Assembly: GCA_038147755.1 (NCBI GenBank)
Contig: JAYQTS010000010.1
Location: 1-64,000, forward strand
Direction of reading: 5' to 3'
Source of the DNA: UBA5951 sp012269555
Lineage (GTDB): Bacteria > Pseudomonadota > Alphaproteobacteria > Puniceispirillales > Puniceispirillaceae
Length of the DNA stretch: 64,000 nt
Part shown: piece after piece, positions 18,541-27,913 of the stretch
Layout: each line of letters starts with the position of its first letter
Position numbering within the stretch: the stretch's first letter is position 1
Made by a program: the position numbers and the translations under genes
Notes under the pieces: model-generated
Databases searched by the model: none
The model's input: the letters and a program-made list of their open reading frames with translations, nothing else
Told to the model about the DNA's origin: nothing

Positions 18541-19430
18541 CAGCTGATACCTTCCCTGTCCTGATACCTTGCATAAACAATAGGCAGTACAATAATTGCA
18601 ATTAATATTATTGCTATAGCTGCAGCGACAGGCCAATCCCTATTCCTGAAAAATTCGGTCCAAATTACTTTCCCAAGCATTAATTGCTCCGGTCCTCCAA
18701 GTAATGCTGGTATCACAAATTCTCCAACAGCGGGAATGAATACAAGCAGACTTCCTGCTATAATTCCGGGAATACTTAGTGGCAAGACTATTGTTCTGAA
18801 TATATCCCATTTCTTTGCCCCAAGGTCTGCTGCTGCCTCAATTATAGAAACATCTAGCCGCACAAGAGAAGCGTACAGTGGTAAGATCATTAACGGTAAA
18901 TAAGTAAGTATCATGCCAGAATAAATAGAAAAGTCAGTTTGCATCATTTGAATAGGAGTTACAGTAATGCCTGCCCATATTAAAACATCATTAATAAAAC
19001 CATTTGGGTTTAGCAGGCCAATTAGTGCATACATTCTTAAAAGTGAAGAGGTCCAAAAGGGCATTAATACTAATATAAGTAAAATATGCTGAAGGGATTT
19101 ATTTGACCGGGCTATCCACCAAGCCATTGGATAAGCGAATAAAAGGCAGTACAAAGTTGAAAAAAATGCTAGCCTTATACTATTAATTGCAGGCCACAAG
19201 TAATCTTCCCAATATTCGTAAATTAAAAGATAGTTGTCCAGAACTGGGCTAAAAGAAATACCACCAGAACCAATTTGAAACGCAGGATTATAAGGCGGCA
19301 CTGCTCGCCTTGCCTCTGAAAAGGAGACATTAATCATTTCTACTAATGGGAGCATGAAGAATAATAAAAGCCATCCCAACGGTAACCAAATAACCAGAAT
19401 TCGTCCAAATTTTTGAAAAAAATAGTTCAT
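18540..19430 (-). CDS. potB: Spermidine/putrescine ABC permease PotB
   Basis: A 296-aa permease with six predicted membrane spans. The EAA loop is IEAAADLGAKKWDIFRTIVLPLSIPGI. The periplasmic insert between the first two spans is long, as usual for PotB/PotH. It starts 4 bases after potA and overlaps potC by one base. Confidence 0.92.
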   Translation of the reverse strand: MNYFFQKFGRILVIWLPLGWLLLFFMLPLVEMINVSFSEARRAVPPYNPAFQIGSGGISFSPVLDNYLLIYEYWEDYLWPAINSIRLAFFSTLYCLLFAYPMAWWIARSNKSLQHILLILVLMPFWTSSLLRMYALIGLLNPNGFINDVLIWAGITVTPIQMMQTDFSIYSGMILTYLPLMILPLYASLVRLDVSIIEAAADLGAKKWDIFRTIVLPLSIPGIIAGSLLVFIPAVGEFVIPALLGGPEQLMLGKVIWTEFFRNRDWPVAAAIAIILIAIIVLPIVYARYQDREGIS

Positions 19431-19434
19431 TTAT

Positions 19435-20508
19435 TTATCTTTCAAGAATAATGATTGAATCTGGTGAGAAATTAATAAAGCCTGTTTCGGGTTGTCGAGC
19501 ATCCGATTTGCTTGGAAGATTATGCGACTCATATAGCTTTAAATTTATACCTCCTGGTCCAACAACTCTATATTGAGTTCCTGCCCCATAAAATGCCCAA
19601 TCTATAATTTCGACTGGAAATTCGTTGATTTTTCCTGTTGGTTTTGAGGTAAGTGAAATTTTTTCTGGTCTAAGAGCAAGATTGACTTTTTGATTTATTC
19701 TAAATTTTGTTCTGTTTGATACATGGATCGGAACTGCACCTTGCATTAACCAATAAGGTCCTTTTTGCTCTTTTACTGTTGCTTCAATAAAACTGATTTC
19801 CCCTACAAAATCTGCTACAAATGTAGTTTGTGGTTGCTCATATATTTCATTAGGTGTTCCAAGTTGGACTAATTTTCCGTTGTTCATGACACCAATTCTT
19901 GTCGATAACGTCATTGCTTCTTCTTGGTCATGCGTTACCACAACAAAAGTCGTACCAAGCTGTTCTTGAATTTTACAAAGTTCAAATTGTGTTTCAGACC
20001 TTAGCTTTTTATCTAAAGCAGCGAGTGGTTCATCTAACAATAGTAATTTAGGGCGTCTTGCAAGGGCCCTCGCTAGCGCAACACGCTGTCTTTGTCCACC
20101 AGAAAGAGTGGATGGTTTTCGTTCACCCATTCCATTGAGATGAACAAGCTCTAGTAATTCATTAACACGACTTTTTATCTCTTTGTTAGGTAGGGAAGCT
20201 CGTTTTAATCCATAACCAATATTATTTGAAACAGTCATATGTGGAAAAAGAGCATAATTTTGAAACATAATATTTACAGGCCTATCCGCTGGGTCGACGT
20301 GTGCCATATCTTGACCATCTATCTCAACAGAACCTTCAGTAGTTATCTCAAAACCAGCTAATATTCTTAGTAATGTAGTCTTGCCGCAACCAGAAGGACC
20401 CAGCAGACTGAACAGTTCTCCCTTTTCTAAATCAAATGATACATTATCTACCGCTAATAATTTACCATATTTTTTTGAGATATTCTGAATTCTAATAAAA
20501 GGGGCCAT
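19435..20508 (-). CDS. potA: Polyamine ABC importer ATPase PotA
   Basis: About 357 aa. Walker A is LLGPSGCGKTTLLR, Q-loop MFQNYALFPH, signature LSGGQRQRVALARAL and Walker B LLLLDEPLAALD; a C-terminal TOBE regulatory domain ends the protein. The ATG at 20508 is taken as start. A TTG at 20538 is in frame but lies in the U-tract of the hairpin that follows potD. Level relative to the binding protein is probably set by partial termination at that hairpin. Confidence 0.93.
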   Translation of the reverse strand: MAPFIRIQNISKKYGKLLAVDNVSFDLEKGELFSLLGPSGCGKTTLLRILAGFEITTEGSVEIDGQDMAHVDPADRPVNIMFQNYALFPHMTVSNNIGYGLKRASLPNKEIKSRVNELLELVHLNGMGERKPSTLSGGQRQRVALARALARRPKLLLLDEPLAALDKKLRSETQFELCKIQEQLGTTFVVVTHDQEEAMTLSTRIGVMNNGKLVQLGTPNEIYEQPQTTFVADFVGEISFIEATVKEQKGPYWLMQGAVPIHVSNRTKFRINQKVNLALRPEKISLTSKPTGKINEFPVEIIDWAFYGAGTQYRVVGPGGINLKLYESHNLPSKSDARQPETGFINFSPDSIIILER

Positions 20509-20536
20509 GTGACAATGCCGTTCTTCATGTATTGTC

Positions 20537-20580
20537 AAAAAATGAAAGCCACTTTCTCCGTTTATTGAAGGTGGCTTTCA
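20537..20580 (-). terminator. Intrinsic terminator/attenuator between potD and potA
   Basis: Minus strand: a 10-bp perfect stem (TGAAAGCCAC, 20580-20571, with GTGGCTTTCA, 20552-20543), an 18-base loop, then six U (20542-20537). It lies about 33 bases past the potD stop. It has the form of a rho-independent terminator with read-through, giving more binding protein than transporter. Confidence 0.75.
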
Positions 20581-20613
20581 TTGCTAATTACTTATTCAAT
20601 ATTCTGCTGAATT

Positions 20614-21702
20614 CTAATTGCCAGCTGAAAATCTATTCCAGACACGAGTAACGATTCTGTCGGTTTGTGCATCATAGACAGGAGTTACAAAAAGCTTTTC
20701 CTTTGCTTTTTCTGTAGGATAAATTCCTGGATGGGATAGAATTTCTGGATCAATGTCTGGCATAGCTGCCTTATTGCCGCTTGCATACCAAACATAATTC
20801 ACATTCGATGCTGCCACGTCAGCACGCATCATGTAGTCTACAAATTTATAGGCGTTATCAACATTTTTCGCATCAGCGGGAATTGCCATCACATCAAACC
20901 AAAGATTTGTGCCCTCATTTGGAATATAATAATCAATCACATGCCCGTTTTCTGCTTCCTCGGCTCTGTAAGCTGCTTGAAATGCATCTCCAGACCACAT
21001 GATTGCTGCACAGATATCCCCATTTGCAATGTCATTTATTGACTGACTAGAATTAATGTATCTTAAATAAGGCCTGATAGCAGAAAGTGCATCACCAGCG
21101 GCTTCAAAATGGGATTTATCCATCGACGTCCCAGGGTATCCAAGGTATGTCATTACATTCGGCAAAACATCTGTTGGTGCATCTAAAATGGCTATACCGC
21201 AGTCCTCCAATTTTGCTGCATTTGCTGGATCCAAAATGAGCGACCAGCTGTCCGTGGGAGCATCATCACCAAGTCTCTCAGCAACCATATCTTCATTATA
21301 GGCAATTCCAGTTGATCCCCACATATAGACTAAACCCGCTGAATTTGATCCAACCATTCTGTCTGCTTGAGCTTGAATCTCAGAATCCTGGTTAGAGGCA
21401 TTGGGAATTCTTGACAAATCCATATCCTGATAGGCGCCCGCTTCTCTACCACGAGCCAGAAAATCTGCAGTGGGTACAACAAGATCATAACCTGACGAAC
21501 CCGCTAACATCTTGGCTTCTAAGACCTCATTGGAATCATACATATCATAAGTGACTTTAATTCCAGTTTCGGCTTCAAAATTAGCGATTGTGTCTTCAGC
21601 TATATAATCAGACCAATTATAAACATTTAAACTGCCCTCAGCGAGAGCATTGCCATTTATTGCCATCAAACCGGAAAAGGCAATTAAAATTCCAAACCTC
21701 AT
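20614..21702 (-). CDS. potD: Polyamine-binding periplasmic protein (PotD/PotF type)
   Basis: A 362-aa exported binding protein. A signal peptide of about 21 residues ends GNALA. The mature protein begins EGSLNVYNWSDYIAEDT, the hallmark of PotD/PotF. Further family segments are YDSNEVLEAKMLAG, YDLVVPTADFL and the C-terminal TRVWNRF. PotF-like features (MWGSTGIAYN, LDAPTDVLP) suggest putrescine binding as much as spermidine. It leads the potDABC cluster and follows pyrC by about 85 bases. Confidence 0.92.
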   Translation of the reverse strand: MRFGILIAFSGLMAINGNALAEGSLNVYNWSDYIAEDTIANFEAETGIKVTYDMYDSNEVLEAKMLAGSSGYDLVVPTADFLARGREAGAYQDMDLSRIPNASNQDSEIQAQADRMVGSNSAGLVYMWGSTGIAYNEDMVAERLGDDAPTDSWSLILDPANAAKLEDCGIAILDAPTDVLPNVMTYLGYPGTSMDKSHFEAAGDALSAIRPYLRYINSSQSINDIANGDICAAIMWSGDAFQAAYRAEEAENGHVIDYYIPNEGTNLWFDVMAIPADAKNVDNAYKFVDYMMRADVAASNVNYVWYASGNKAAMPDIDPEILSHPGIYPTEKAKEKLFVTPVYDAQTDRIVTRVWNRFSAGN

Positions 21703-21788
21703 CTTATTCTCCTCTAAACTCTAACAAAAAAATAATCATTATTAATTATAAACATTTTAAAACAAGCCAACAAGAAGAAATGAACTAA

Positions 21789-22841
21789 CTAATTTTTGAT
21801 GTGCCAATAAATGGGCATCAAGGGATCAAATAACGTAATATCTCCTTCACTTGTTTGTAATTTTTTTGGTATTTCAAGTTTTTTATCTGATTTAGACAAA
21901 ATGATATTTTCCTTATTATGCGGTAATCCGTAAAACTCAGCTCCGCTTACACTTACAAAACTCTCTAAGTTTTTTAATTTATGTTCATTGTCGAATAGTT
22001 GGGCTAATATCTCTATCGCAAATGACGCATTAAAAACGCCAGCACAACCGCAATCATGTATTTTTGAAGAATCTAAATGTGGAGCACTATCAGTACCAAG
22101 AAAAAATCGTTTATCACCCTTTGTTGCTGCTCTTATTAGCGCCAATCGGTGAGCCTCCTTCTTTAAAACAGGCAAACAATAATAATGGGGTTTAATACCC
22201 CCAGAAAGCATAACGTTTCGGTTTACAACTAAATGATGAGGGGTGATTGTTGCAGCTAAATTTTTTTCTTCATTAAGAACATAGGAAACTGCTTGCTCAG
22301 TTGTAATATGCTCCATTACTATCTTCAGATCTGGAAACTCATTTCGTAAAGGCGCTAAAATTTTTTCAATAAAAACTGCCTCTCGGTCGAATATGTCTAT
22401 CTGCGGATCAGTAACCTCACCATGAATTAGTAAGGGTATACCCTGCTCCGACATAGCCCCTAGAACTGGATATACCCCGTTAATATTTCTAACACCATTA
22501 GACGAATTTGTCGTCGCACCTGCAGGGTACAATTTAACAGCTTTTATAATTTTTTTCCTATAGGCTGAGACAACATCGTCTGCTTCCGTTTCTTCAGTTA
22601 AATAGAGGGTCAGCAATGGCTCAAAATTTATATCTTTATCTATACAGGCCTTTATTCTATTCGCATATAAACGAGCATCTTCGCCTGTTGTTATAGGAGG
22701 GACAAGATTTGGCATTATTATAGCTCTTGAGGCCCAGCGATAACTTTCAGGCAGTACGGCCTTCATTATCTCCTTGTCCCTAACATGTAAATGCCAATCA
22801 TCAGGTTTTATAATAACAAGCTGGTTTGGGGATATTTTCAT
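21789..22841 (-). CDS. pyrC: Dihydroorotase (class II type)
   Basis: A 350-aa binuclear zinc amidohydrolase interconverting carbamoyl-aspartate and dihydroorotate in pyrimidine synthesis. Ligands visible are H17 and H19 (DDWHLHVRD), the carbamylated lysine K103 (VKLYPAGATTN), the histidines in LLIHGEV and VMEHITT, and the catalytic aspartate in GTDSAPH. The length matches the E. coli-type enzyme. The gene is about 50 bases downstream of dadA on the same strand and may be read from the same riboswitch-controlled transcript. Confidence 0.95.
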   Translation of the reverse strand: MKISPNQLVIIKPDDWHLHVRDKEIMKAVLPESYRWASRAIIMPNLVPPITTGEDARLYANRIKACIDKDINFEPLLTLYLTEETEADDVVSAYRKKIIKAVKLYPAGATTNSSNGVRNINGVYPVLGAMSEQGIPLLIHGEVTDPQIDIFDREAVFIEKILAPLRNEFPDLKIVMEHITTEQAVSYVLNEEKNLAATITPHHLVVNRNVMLSGGIKPHYYCLPVLKKEAHRLALIRAATKGDKRFFLGTDSAPHLDSSKIHDCGCAGVFNASFAIEILAQLFDNEHKLKNLESFVSVSGAEFYGLPHNKENIILSKSDKKLEIPKKLQTSEGDITLFDPLMPIYWHIKN

Positions 22842-22890
22842 GAGACAATCATTGCTTTTTTCTATCTTCTAAAAAAATCCAGAACAACAT

Positions 22891-24113
22891 TTATGTATCA
22901 GAACCAATAATCAATTCGCCTACCATGTTTGCTGTATAACATGCAAGAGTCCATCCTAAATGTCCATGACCGGTGTTATAGAAAACATTTGGTTCTTTTC
23001 CTTGCGAGACAAGGGGCATCATATTTGGCCTCATTGGTCTCAATCCTGCCCAAGGCTGAGCATCTTTAGTTGAGACTTCAGGAAAATTTGATTCCACCCA
23101 GTTTTTTAGAGGTTGAATACGAGCTTCCAAAATATCCAAATTATGCCCTGCTATTTCCGCAGTACCAGCAACCCTAAATCTATTCTTCCCCAACCTTGAG
23201 GTAACTATTTTTGCTTCATCATCAAGTAAACTTACATTAGAGCCTTTTTCTGAGAAATTAAGTCAGGTAATGGGACTGTAATCGAATAACCTTTAACTGG
23301 GTAAATATTTACCCTATCCCCAAGCATTTTTGCAAACTTGTGACTAGCAACACCTGCACAAATAACACACATATCGAAAGTTTCTATTTGGTCTTGAAGA
23401 TCCTTACAATTAAATTTTATTTTTACTTCTGAACCCAATACTTTGATTGATTTTACATCTGCACTTTGTTGGAAATTGACACCACGATCCATTGCAACTC
23501 TCGCTAAATTAGATGTGAATTTATGGATATCGCCTGTGGAGTCTGTTTTGGTATAGTATCCACCTACAAATTTTTTTTCTAAATTAGGCTCTATCGTTAA
23601 AATTTCATTCTCTGTCAATCTGCGGCGCTCTAAGCCTCCTAATGCTAAAAGTTCATTTACTCTATGAGCATGCTCAAATTCTCGGTGACTTTTATAAATG
23701 TGTAAAATACCACAATTTGATTTATCAAACTCTATTCCAGCATCATCAACAATTTTCTGCATATATTTGCGAGACTCAATTGCCATCTTTACAGTCTGTA
23801 TAGTATTTTTTTTATAGTTTTTGGTTTGAAGCAAAAATTCGGCTAGCCAACTTACTTTATGCCAATTAGGCCAAAAATTTATTTTAAGTGGAGCATCTTT
23901 TTTTAATAACCAAGTTACCGCTTTTAGAATGGTCCCAAAGTGATTCCAAACTTCTGCATTACTAGCTGAAAGTTGCCCCCCATTAGCATAAGAAGTCACA
24001 ATAGAGGGGTATCTCTGTTTTTCAAAAACAGTCACGTTATATCCAAGTTCACGCAACACAAATGCTGTGGTTACCCCAGTAACACCAGCTCCAATAACTG
24101 CAATTGTTTTCAT
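22891..24113 (-). CDS. dadA: D-amino acid dehydrogenase-like FAD oxidoreductase (frameshifted here)
   Basis: DadA-family membrane-associated flavoenzyme oxidatively deaminating D-amino acids or glycine. The ATG at 24113 follows a GGAG sequence and begins the FAD fold IAVIGAGVTGVTTAF. Reading stops after LPDLISQKKALM. The C-terminal part, SLLDDEAKIVTSRLGKNRFR to the GHGHLGWTL motif, is open in another frame. One extra A in the five-base run at 23245-23249 joins them as QKKGSNVSLLDD, about 407 aa, a normal DadA length. A tandem glycine riboswitch precedes it, so glycine is a likely effector and possibly a substrate or product-linked metabolite. Confidence 0.85.
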
Positions 24114-24162
24114 TTCTAAAGACTCCAAGATGTACAAATGCCATCAATTGACATTCAAAATA

Positions 24163-24372
24163 CACCTCGCCTGTCTCTGTACCTGAGAGTTTCCCATGAG
24201 AAAATTTCTTTTCTACATAGTATCCCCGTCGGTGGACTTTTTTCGGCCACTTTCCAGACTGTTCACACTGATTGACCCTTTTGCCTGAGAGATTATGAGG
24301 CTTGTGCTCCTTCGGCGCTGTATATAAATCCTAAAAGCTTAGGTTTACTAACAGACTCTCCCAATCAGCGTT
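24163..24372 (-). promoter_or_regulatory. Tandem glycine riboswitch (gcvT-type element)
   Basis: Minus strand. Aptamer 1 starts GGGAGAG near 24359, has the conserved GCGCCGAAGGAGCA (about 24309-24322) and closes with CTCTCAGGCAAAAGGG. Aptamer 2 follows after a short linker, with CCGACGGGGATACTATG and closing CTCTCAGGTACAGAGACAGGCGAGG. The two CTCTCAGG elements and the purine-rich GGA cores are the glycine-binding consensus. It ends about 50 bases before the dadA start. Whether glycine turns expression on or off is not evident; glycine riboswitches usually activate. Confidence 0.9.
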
Positions 24373-24575
24373 TCGAACGTTATTATTGTATCATAGGACT
24401 GATTTATATTCAATTACCTTTAATTTCAGATGAAAAATATAAAAGTCTATCAATAGAATAAGGGTTTATACTTTACAGGATAAAACTTTAACATTATAAC
24501 CTAGCACGCTCGGCCAAACTGCTTTAAGGCTGTGTAAATTTTCTTTAAAATCACTTTATAAGAGGTAATTTAATC

Positions 24576-26582
24576 ATGACCAGCGCGTTTATTCCTGTTG
24601 CTCTTGGGGCGTTTGGCTTATTAGTCGCTTTTTTTGTTTATCAGTGGATCAAAAAATCACCCGTTGGCAGTGGGCCAGAAAAAGATATAGCTGATGAAAT
24701 ACACCTTGGCGCCATGGTATTTATGGCAAGCGAGTATAAGCGACTTGCAGTCTTTTGTTTAATTTGTATTGTTGCACTATATGCTAGCTTGGGGGAAGGT
24801 ACCGCTATAGCATTTGCGCTAGGAGCACTGTGTTCGGGAACAGCTGGTTACATCGGCATGTACACTGCTACGAAAGCAAATGTTAGAACTGCTGTTGCTG
24901 CTAAAACCAAAGGAGCTTCTGAAGCATTAAATGTTGCATTTTTTGGAGGCTCGATCATGGGTCTCACCGTTGCATCCATGGGTTTGTTAGGAATTGGCGT
25001 TCTATACGGATTTATGGGAGGTAGCTTACACGGCATTGAATCTATTGAAGGTTTCGCAATGGGAGGTTCTTCTGTAGCTCTATTTAGTCGTGTTGGTGGA
25101 GGTATATTCACTAAATCAGCAGATGTTGGAGCAGACTTGGTGGGCAAAGTTGAGGCCGGAATACCAGAGGATGACCCTCGTAATCCAGCCGTCATTGCTG
25201 ATAACGTTGGTGATAACGTTGGTGATGTTGCAGGCATGGGGTCTGATATTTTTGAATCATACTGTGGTGCCATGATTGCATCTATGGCGCTAGCTGCATC
25301 AATGTCCATGGCTTCTTTGGAAGGTTTAGGAGGGGACAGAGCAGTATTGCAATTTATGCCTCTCGCTCTTGCATCTACTGGTCTTGTGTGTTCACTGCTT
25401 GGTATTTTATCAGTTCGTTTGTTCTCTAACAAAAGCGCTGATGTTGCTTTACGATTTGGTACTATTGGTTCAGCAGTAGTTTTCATTGCTGCGGCTTATT
25501 TTGTTATAACCAGCATGGGCGCATCCGTTGGCGTCTGGAATGCTGTGCTGGTCGGAGCAATTGGTGGTATTATCGTTGGTTTAGTAACTGAATATTACAC
25601 TGGTGGAGCACCTGTAAGAAAAATTGCTAAAGACGGTGAAACTGGTCCTGCAACTGTTATGATTTCAGGACTGGCGATAGGGATGCAATCTGTGGCTATT
25701 CCTGTTCTAACGATCGCAGCAATTATATTCTTCGCAAATCTTTCAGCTGGACTTTATGGTGTTGGAATGGCTGCTGTCGGAATGTTGGCCACTGTTGGAA
25801 TAACCATGGCAATCGATGCCTATGGTCCTGTAGCAGATAATGCTGGTGGGATAGCCGAGATGGCTGAGATGGGCTCAGAAACACGTGAGATAACTGACTC
25901 ACTTGATGAGGTTGGTAATAGCACTGCTGCTATTGGAAAAGGGTTTGCAATTAGTGCTGCTGCTCTAGCTGCACTAGCTTTGATAAGTGCTTACATTGTA
26001 AAAGTTAGTAACGGAGACCCCGATTTTGTTCTTGCAATTAATGACCCAATAGTTCTAGTTGGCATGTTTATAGGAGGTATTTTCCCTTTTATTGTTAGCT
26101 CTATCACAATGACTGCTGTTGGTGACGCCGCCTTCGAAATGATTATTGAAGTTCGTCGTCAATTCAAAGAAATCCCTGGCCTTATGGAAGGAAAAGCAAA
26201 ACCAGATACAGCAAGATGTGTTGATATCGCTACACGTGCTGCATTACGTCGAATGATCCTCCCGGGTTCACTTGCTGTGCTTGCACCGGTTATTATTGGT
26301 TTTGGCCTTGGGCCAAAAGCTCTTGGTGGCACATTAGGAGGAGCATTGATATGCTGTGTAATGATGGCACTGATGATGGCAAATGCTGGTGGAGCATGGG
26401 ATAATGCAAAAAAACACGTAGAGAAGGGAAATTTTGGCGGCAAAGGCTCTGATGTGCATAAGGCAGCCGTAGTTGGAGATACTGTTGGAGACCCTCTTAA
26501 AGATACCTCTGGTCCTTCCATGAACATTTTAATCAATGTTATGGCCATTGTTAGTTTGGTAATTGCTCCACTTCTTATTTGA
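24576..26582 (+). CDS. hppA: Membrane-bound ion-pumping pyrophosphatase, K+-dependent type
   Basis: A 668-aa, about 16-span inner-membrane pump that hydrolyses PPi to move H+ or Na+. Catalytic segments KSADVGADLVGKVE, PEDDPRNPAVIADNVGDNVGD and the C-terminal GDTVGDPLKDTSGP are intact. The GNSTAAIGKG segment carries alanine where K+-independent enzymes carry lysine (GNTTKATTKG), which places it with the K+-dependent subgroup. SGPSMNILI at the end also resembles that subgroup. Members pump Na+ or H+, so the ion is undecided. The leader is about 150 bases and an intrinsic terminator follows. Confidence 0.95.
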   Translation: MTSAFIPVALGAFGLLVAFFVYQWIKKSPVGSGPEKDIADEIHLGAMVFMASEYKRLAVFCLICIVALYASLGEGTAIAFALGALCSGTAGYIGMYTATKANVRTAVAAKTKGASEALNVAFFGGSIMGLTVASMGLLGIGVLYGFMGGSLHGIESIEGFAMGGSSVALFSRVGGGIFTKSADVGADLVGKVEAGIPEDDPRNPAVIADNVGDNVGDVAGMGSDIFESYCGAMIASMALAASMSMASLEGLGGDRAVLQFMPLALASTGLVCSLLGILSVRLFSNKSADVALRFGTIGSAVVFIAAAYFVITSMGASVGVWNAVLVGAIGGIIVGLVTEYYTGGAPVRKIAKDGETGPATVMISGLAIGMQSVAIPVLTIAAIIFFANLSAGLYGVGMAAVGMLATVGITMAIDAYGPVADNAGGIAEMAEMGSETREITDSLDEVGNSTAAIGKGFAISAAALAALALISAYIVKVSNGDPDFVLAINDPIVLVGMFIGGIFPFIVSSITMTAVGDAAFEMIIEVRRQFKEIPGLMEGKAKPDTARCVDIATRAALRRMILPGSLAVLAPVIIGFGLGPKALGGTLGGALICCVMMALMMANAGGAWDNAKKHVEKGNFGGKGSDVHKAAVVGDTVGDPLKDTSGPSMNILINVMAIVSLVIAPLLI

Positions 26583-26619
26583 TGAATATGTTGCATTTCT
26601 GAAATACTTTATTATTTTC

Positions 26620-26651
26620 AAAAAAGGTCGGCTTACAGTCGGCCTTTTTTT
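26620..26651 (+). terminator. Intrinsic terminator after hppA
   Basis: Arms AAAAAGGTCGGC and GTCGGCCTTTTT pair with two G-U pairs around the loop TTACA, followed by a run of T. It lies 40 bases after the hppA stop and just before the monooxygenase gene. Confidence 0.85.
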
Positions 26652-26673
26652 AACCTCTACATAAAATTAAAAA

Positions 26674-27789
26674 ATGAGCGAAGAAATAATAATCATTGGT
26701 AATAGTTTTAGTGGTCTTGGAGCGGCCATTGCCTTCGCGAAATATGGACATAAAATCAAAGTCATAGCACCTAATAACAAGCCTCAACTTTTTGGTGGAT
26801 TACAAATTGCACCAAACGGATTAGCTGCCTTATCTAGTTTAGATTTAAAAGATGAAATTTTAGATAAGGCGACTAGGCTTTTAGCGGTAGACATAAAATC
26901 TTTTGATTTGGCATCGACCCTTACAAAAATATCGCTATCAGGAAGCAAAACTACATACGTATCAATTGCACGCCAGGACCTTCATCAAACCTTATTAAAA
27001 ATATGTCTAAAAAACCCCCTTATCAAATTTATTGATGCTAAAGTATCAGCCATTTCCCAAAAATTTAATAGCACAACTTTAATTCTGGATAACTCTGATA
27101 TAATCACCGCCCCCTTTATAGTGGGTGCGGATGGCTGGGAAGGTAAGACAAGACAATTTGTAAATCCAACAGCCAGCCAAGTAAATTCTGGATATGCTAT
27201 TTGTAGATGTATATTTCCTTCAAAAGACATCCCACCGGGTTTTTCTTTTCCAAATGTGCAATTATGGCTCGGTAATTCATGCCATTTAGTATCCTACCCA
27301 ATCCGAAATGGCAAAGATGTCAATTTCGTATTTTCATTTTCTGAGAGCGCTTTTTCTAAAAACTCCATCCAATCTATTTTATCCTGTCATCCGATTTTAT
27401 CACTGCTTGAAAAAAGAATGAAGGACTGGCAAATAATATCTATAAAAAATAGTGAACCCTTATTCAACTGGCGCAGAGGTTCAGTAACATTAATAGGTGA
27501 CGCAGCCCATCCTATGCCGCCTCATTTAGCTCAAGGTGCTGGTCAATCATTTATGGATATTGCATGTATTGAGAATGTTCTAGCAAAGGGGTTTTGTGTT
27601 TCCGATACGTTGAATGAAATGATAAAAATACGTATGCCAGAAGCTCATTCTGTTGCTAGGAAAAGTCAAATATCTGGAGATATTTTTCGTACTAACGGAC
27701 CTGTTGCAAGCTTACGAAACCAGATAATTGGGTTAACTGGGGAAAAAATTATAAATGAGTTTCTAAATGATTTATGGCTATTAACCTAA
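26674..27789 (+). CDS. FAD-dependent monooxygenase (UbiH/salicylate hydroxylase-like)
   Basis: A 371-aa group A flavin hydroxylase. The N-terminal dinucleotide fold is IIIGNSFSGLGAAIAFAKYG, with GNSFSGLG in place of the usual GxGxxG (the second position is N). VGADGWEGKTRQ is the DG motif, and LIGDAAHPMPPHLAQGAG is the ribityl-binding GD motif. The gene starts 22 bases after the hppA terminator, so it probably has its own weak promoter or depends on read-through. Substrate is unknown; ubiquinone-ring or aromatic-acid hydroxylation are the two usual roles. Confidence 0.8.
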   Translation: MSEEIIIIGNSFSGLGAAIAFAKYGHKIKVIAPNNKPQLFGGLQIAPNGLAALSSLDLKDEILDKATRLLAVDIKSFDLASTLTKISLSGSKTTYVSIARQDLHQTLLKICLKNPLIKFIDAKVSAISQKFNSTTLILDNSDIITAPFIVGADGWEGKTRQFVNPTASQVNSGYAICRCIFPSKDIPPGFSFPNVQLWLGNSCHLVSYPIRNGKDVNFVFSFSESAFSKNSIQSILSCHPILSLLEKRMKDWQIISIKNSEPLFNWRRGSVTLIGDAAHPMPPHLAQGAGQSFMDIACIENVLAKGFCVSDTLNEMIKIRMPEAHSVARKSQISGDIFRTNGPVASLRNQIIGLTGEKIINEFLNDLWLLT

Positions 27790-27913
27790 AATACATGTAT
27801 TTTTTAGATAGTTTTTAATTTAATTTCTGATACTTTCCGAGCCATTACTTGTTTTTGAAACGAATTACACCATGTCTTTATTTCATATAAAAAAGCAATA
27901 ATGTAGGTTATTT

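Noticed and set aside
24848..25486. Long antisense open frame within hppA (212 aa)
   Set aside because: The opposite strand encodes an intact pyrophosphatase; the antisense reading is low-complexity (Ala/Pro/Ser) and has no family features.
27787..27805. AAAATACATGTATTTT palindrome after the monooxygenase gene
   Set aside because: Only A/T-rich pairing with few GC pairs and no loop; too weak to call a terminator.
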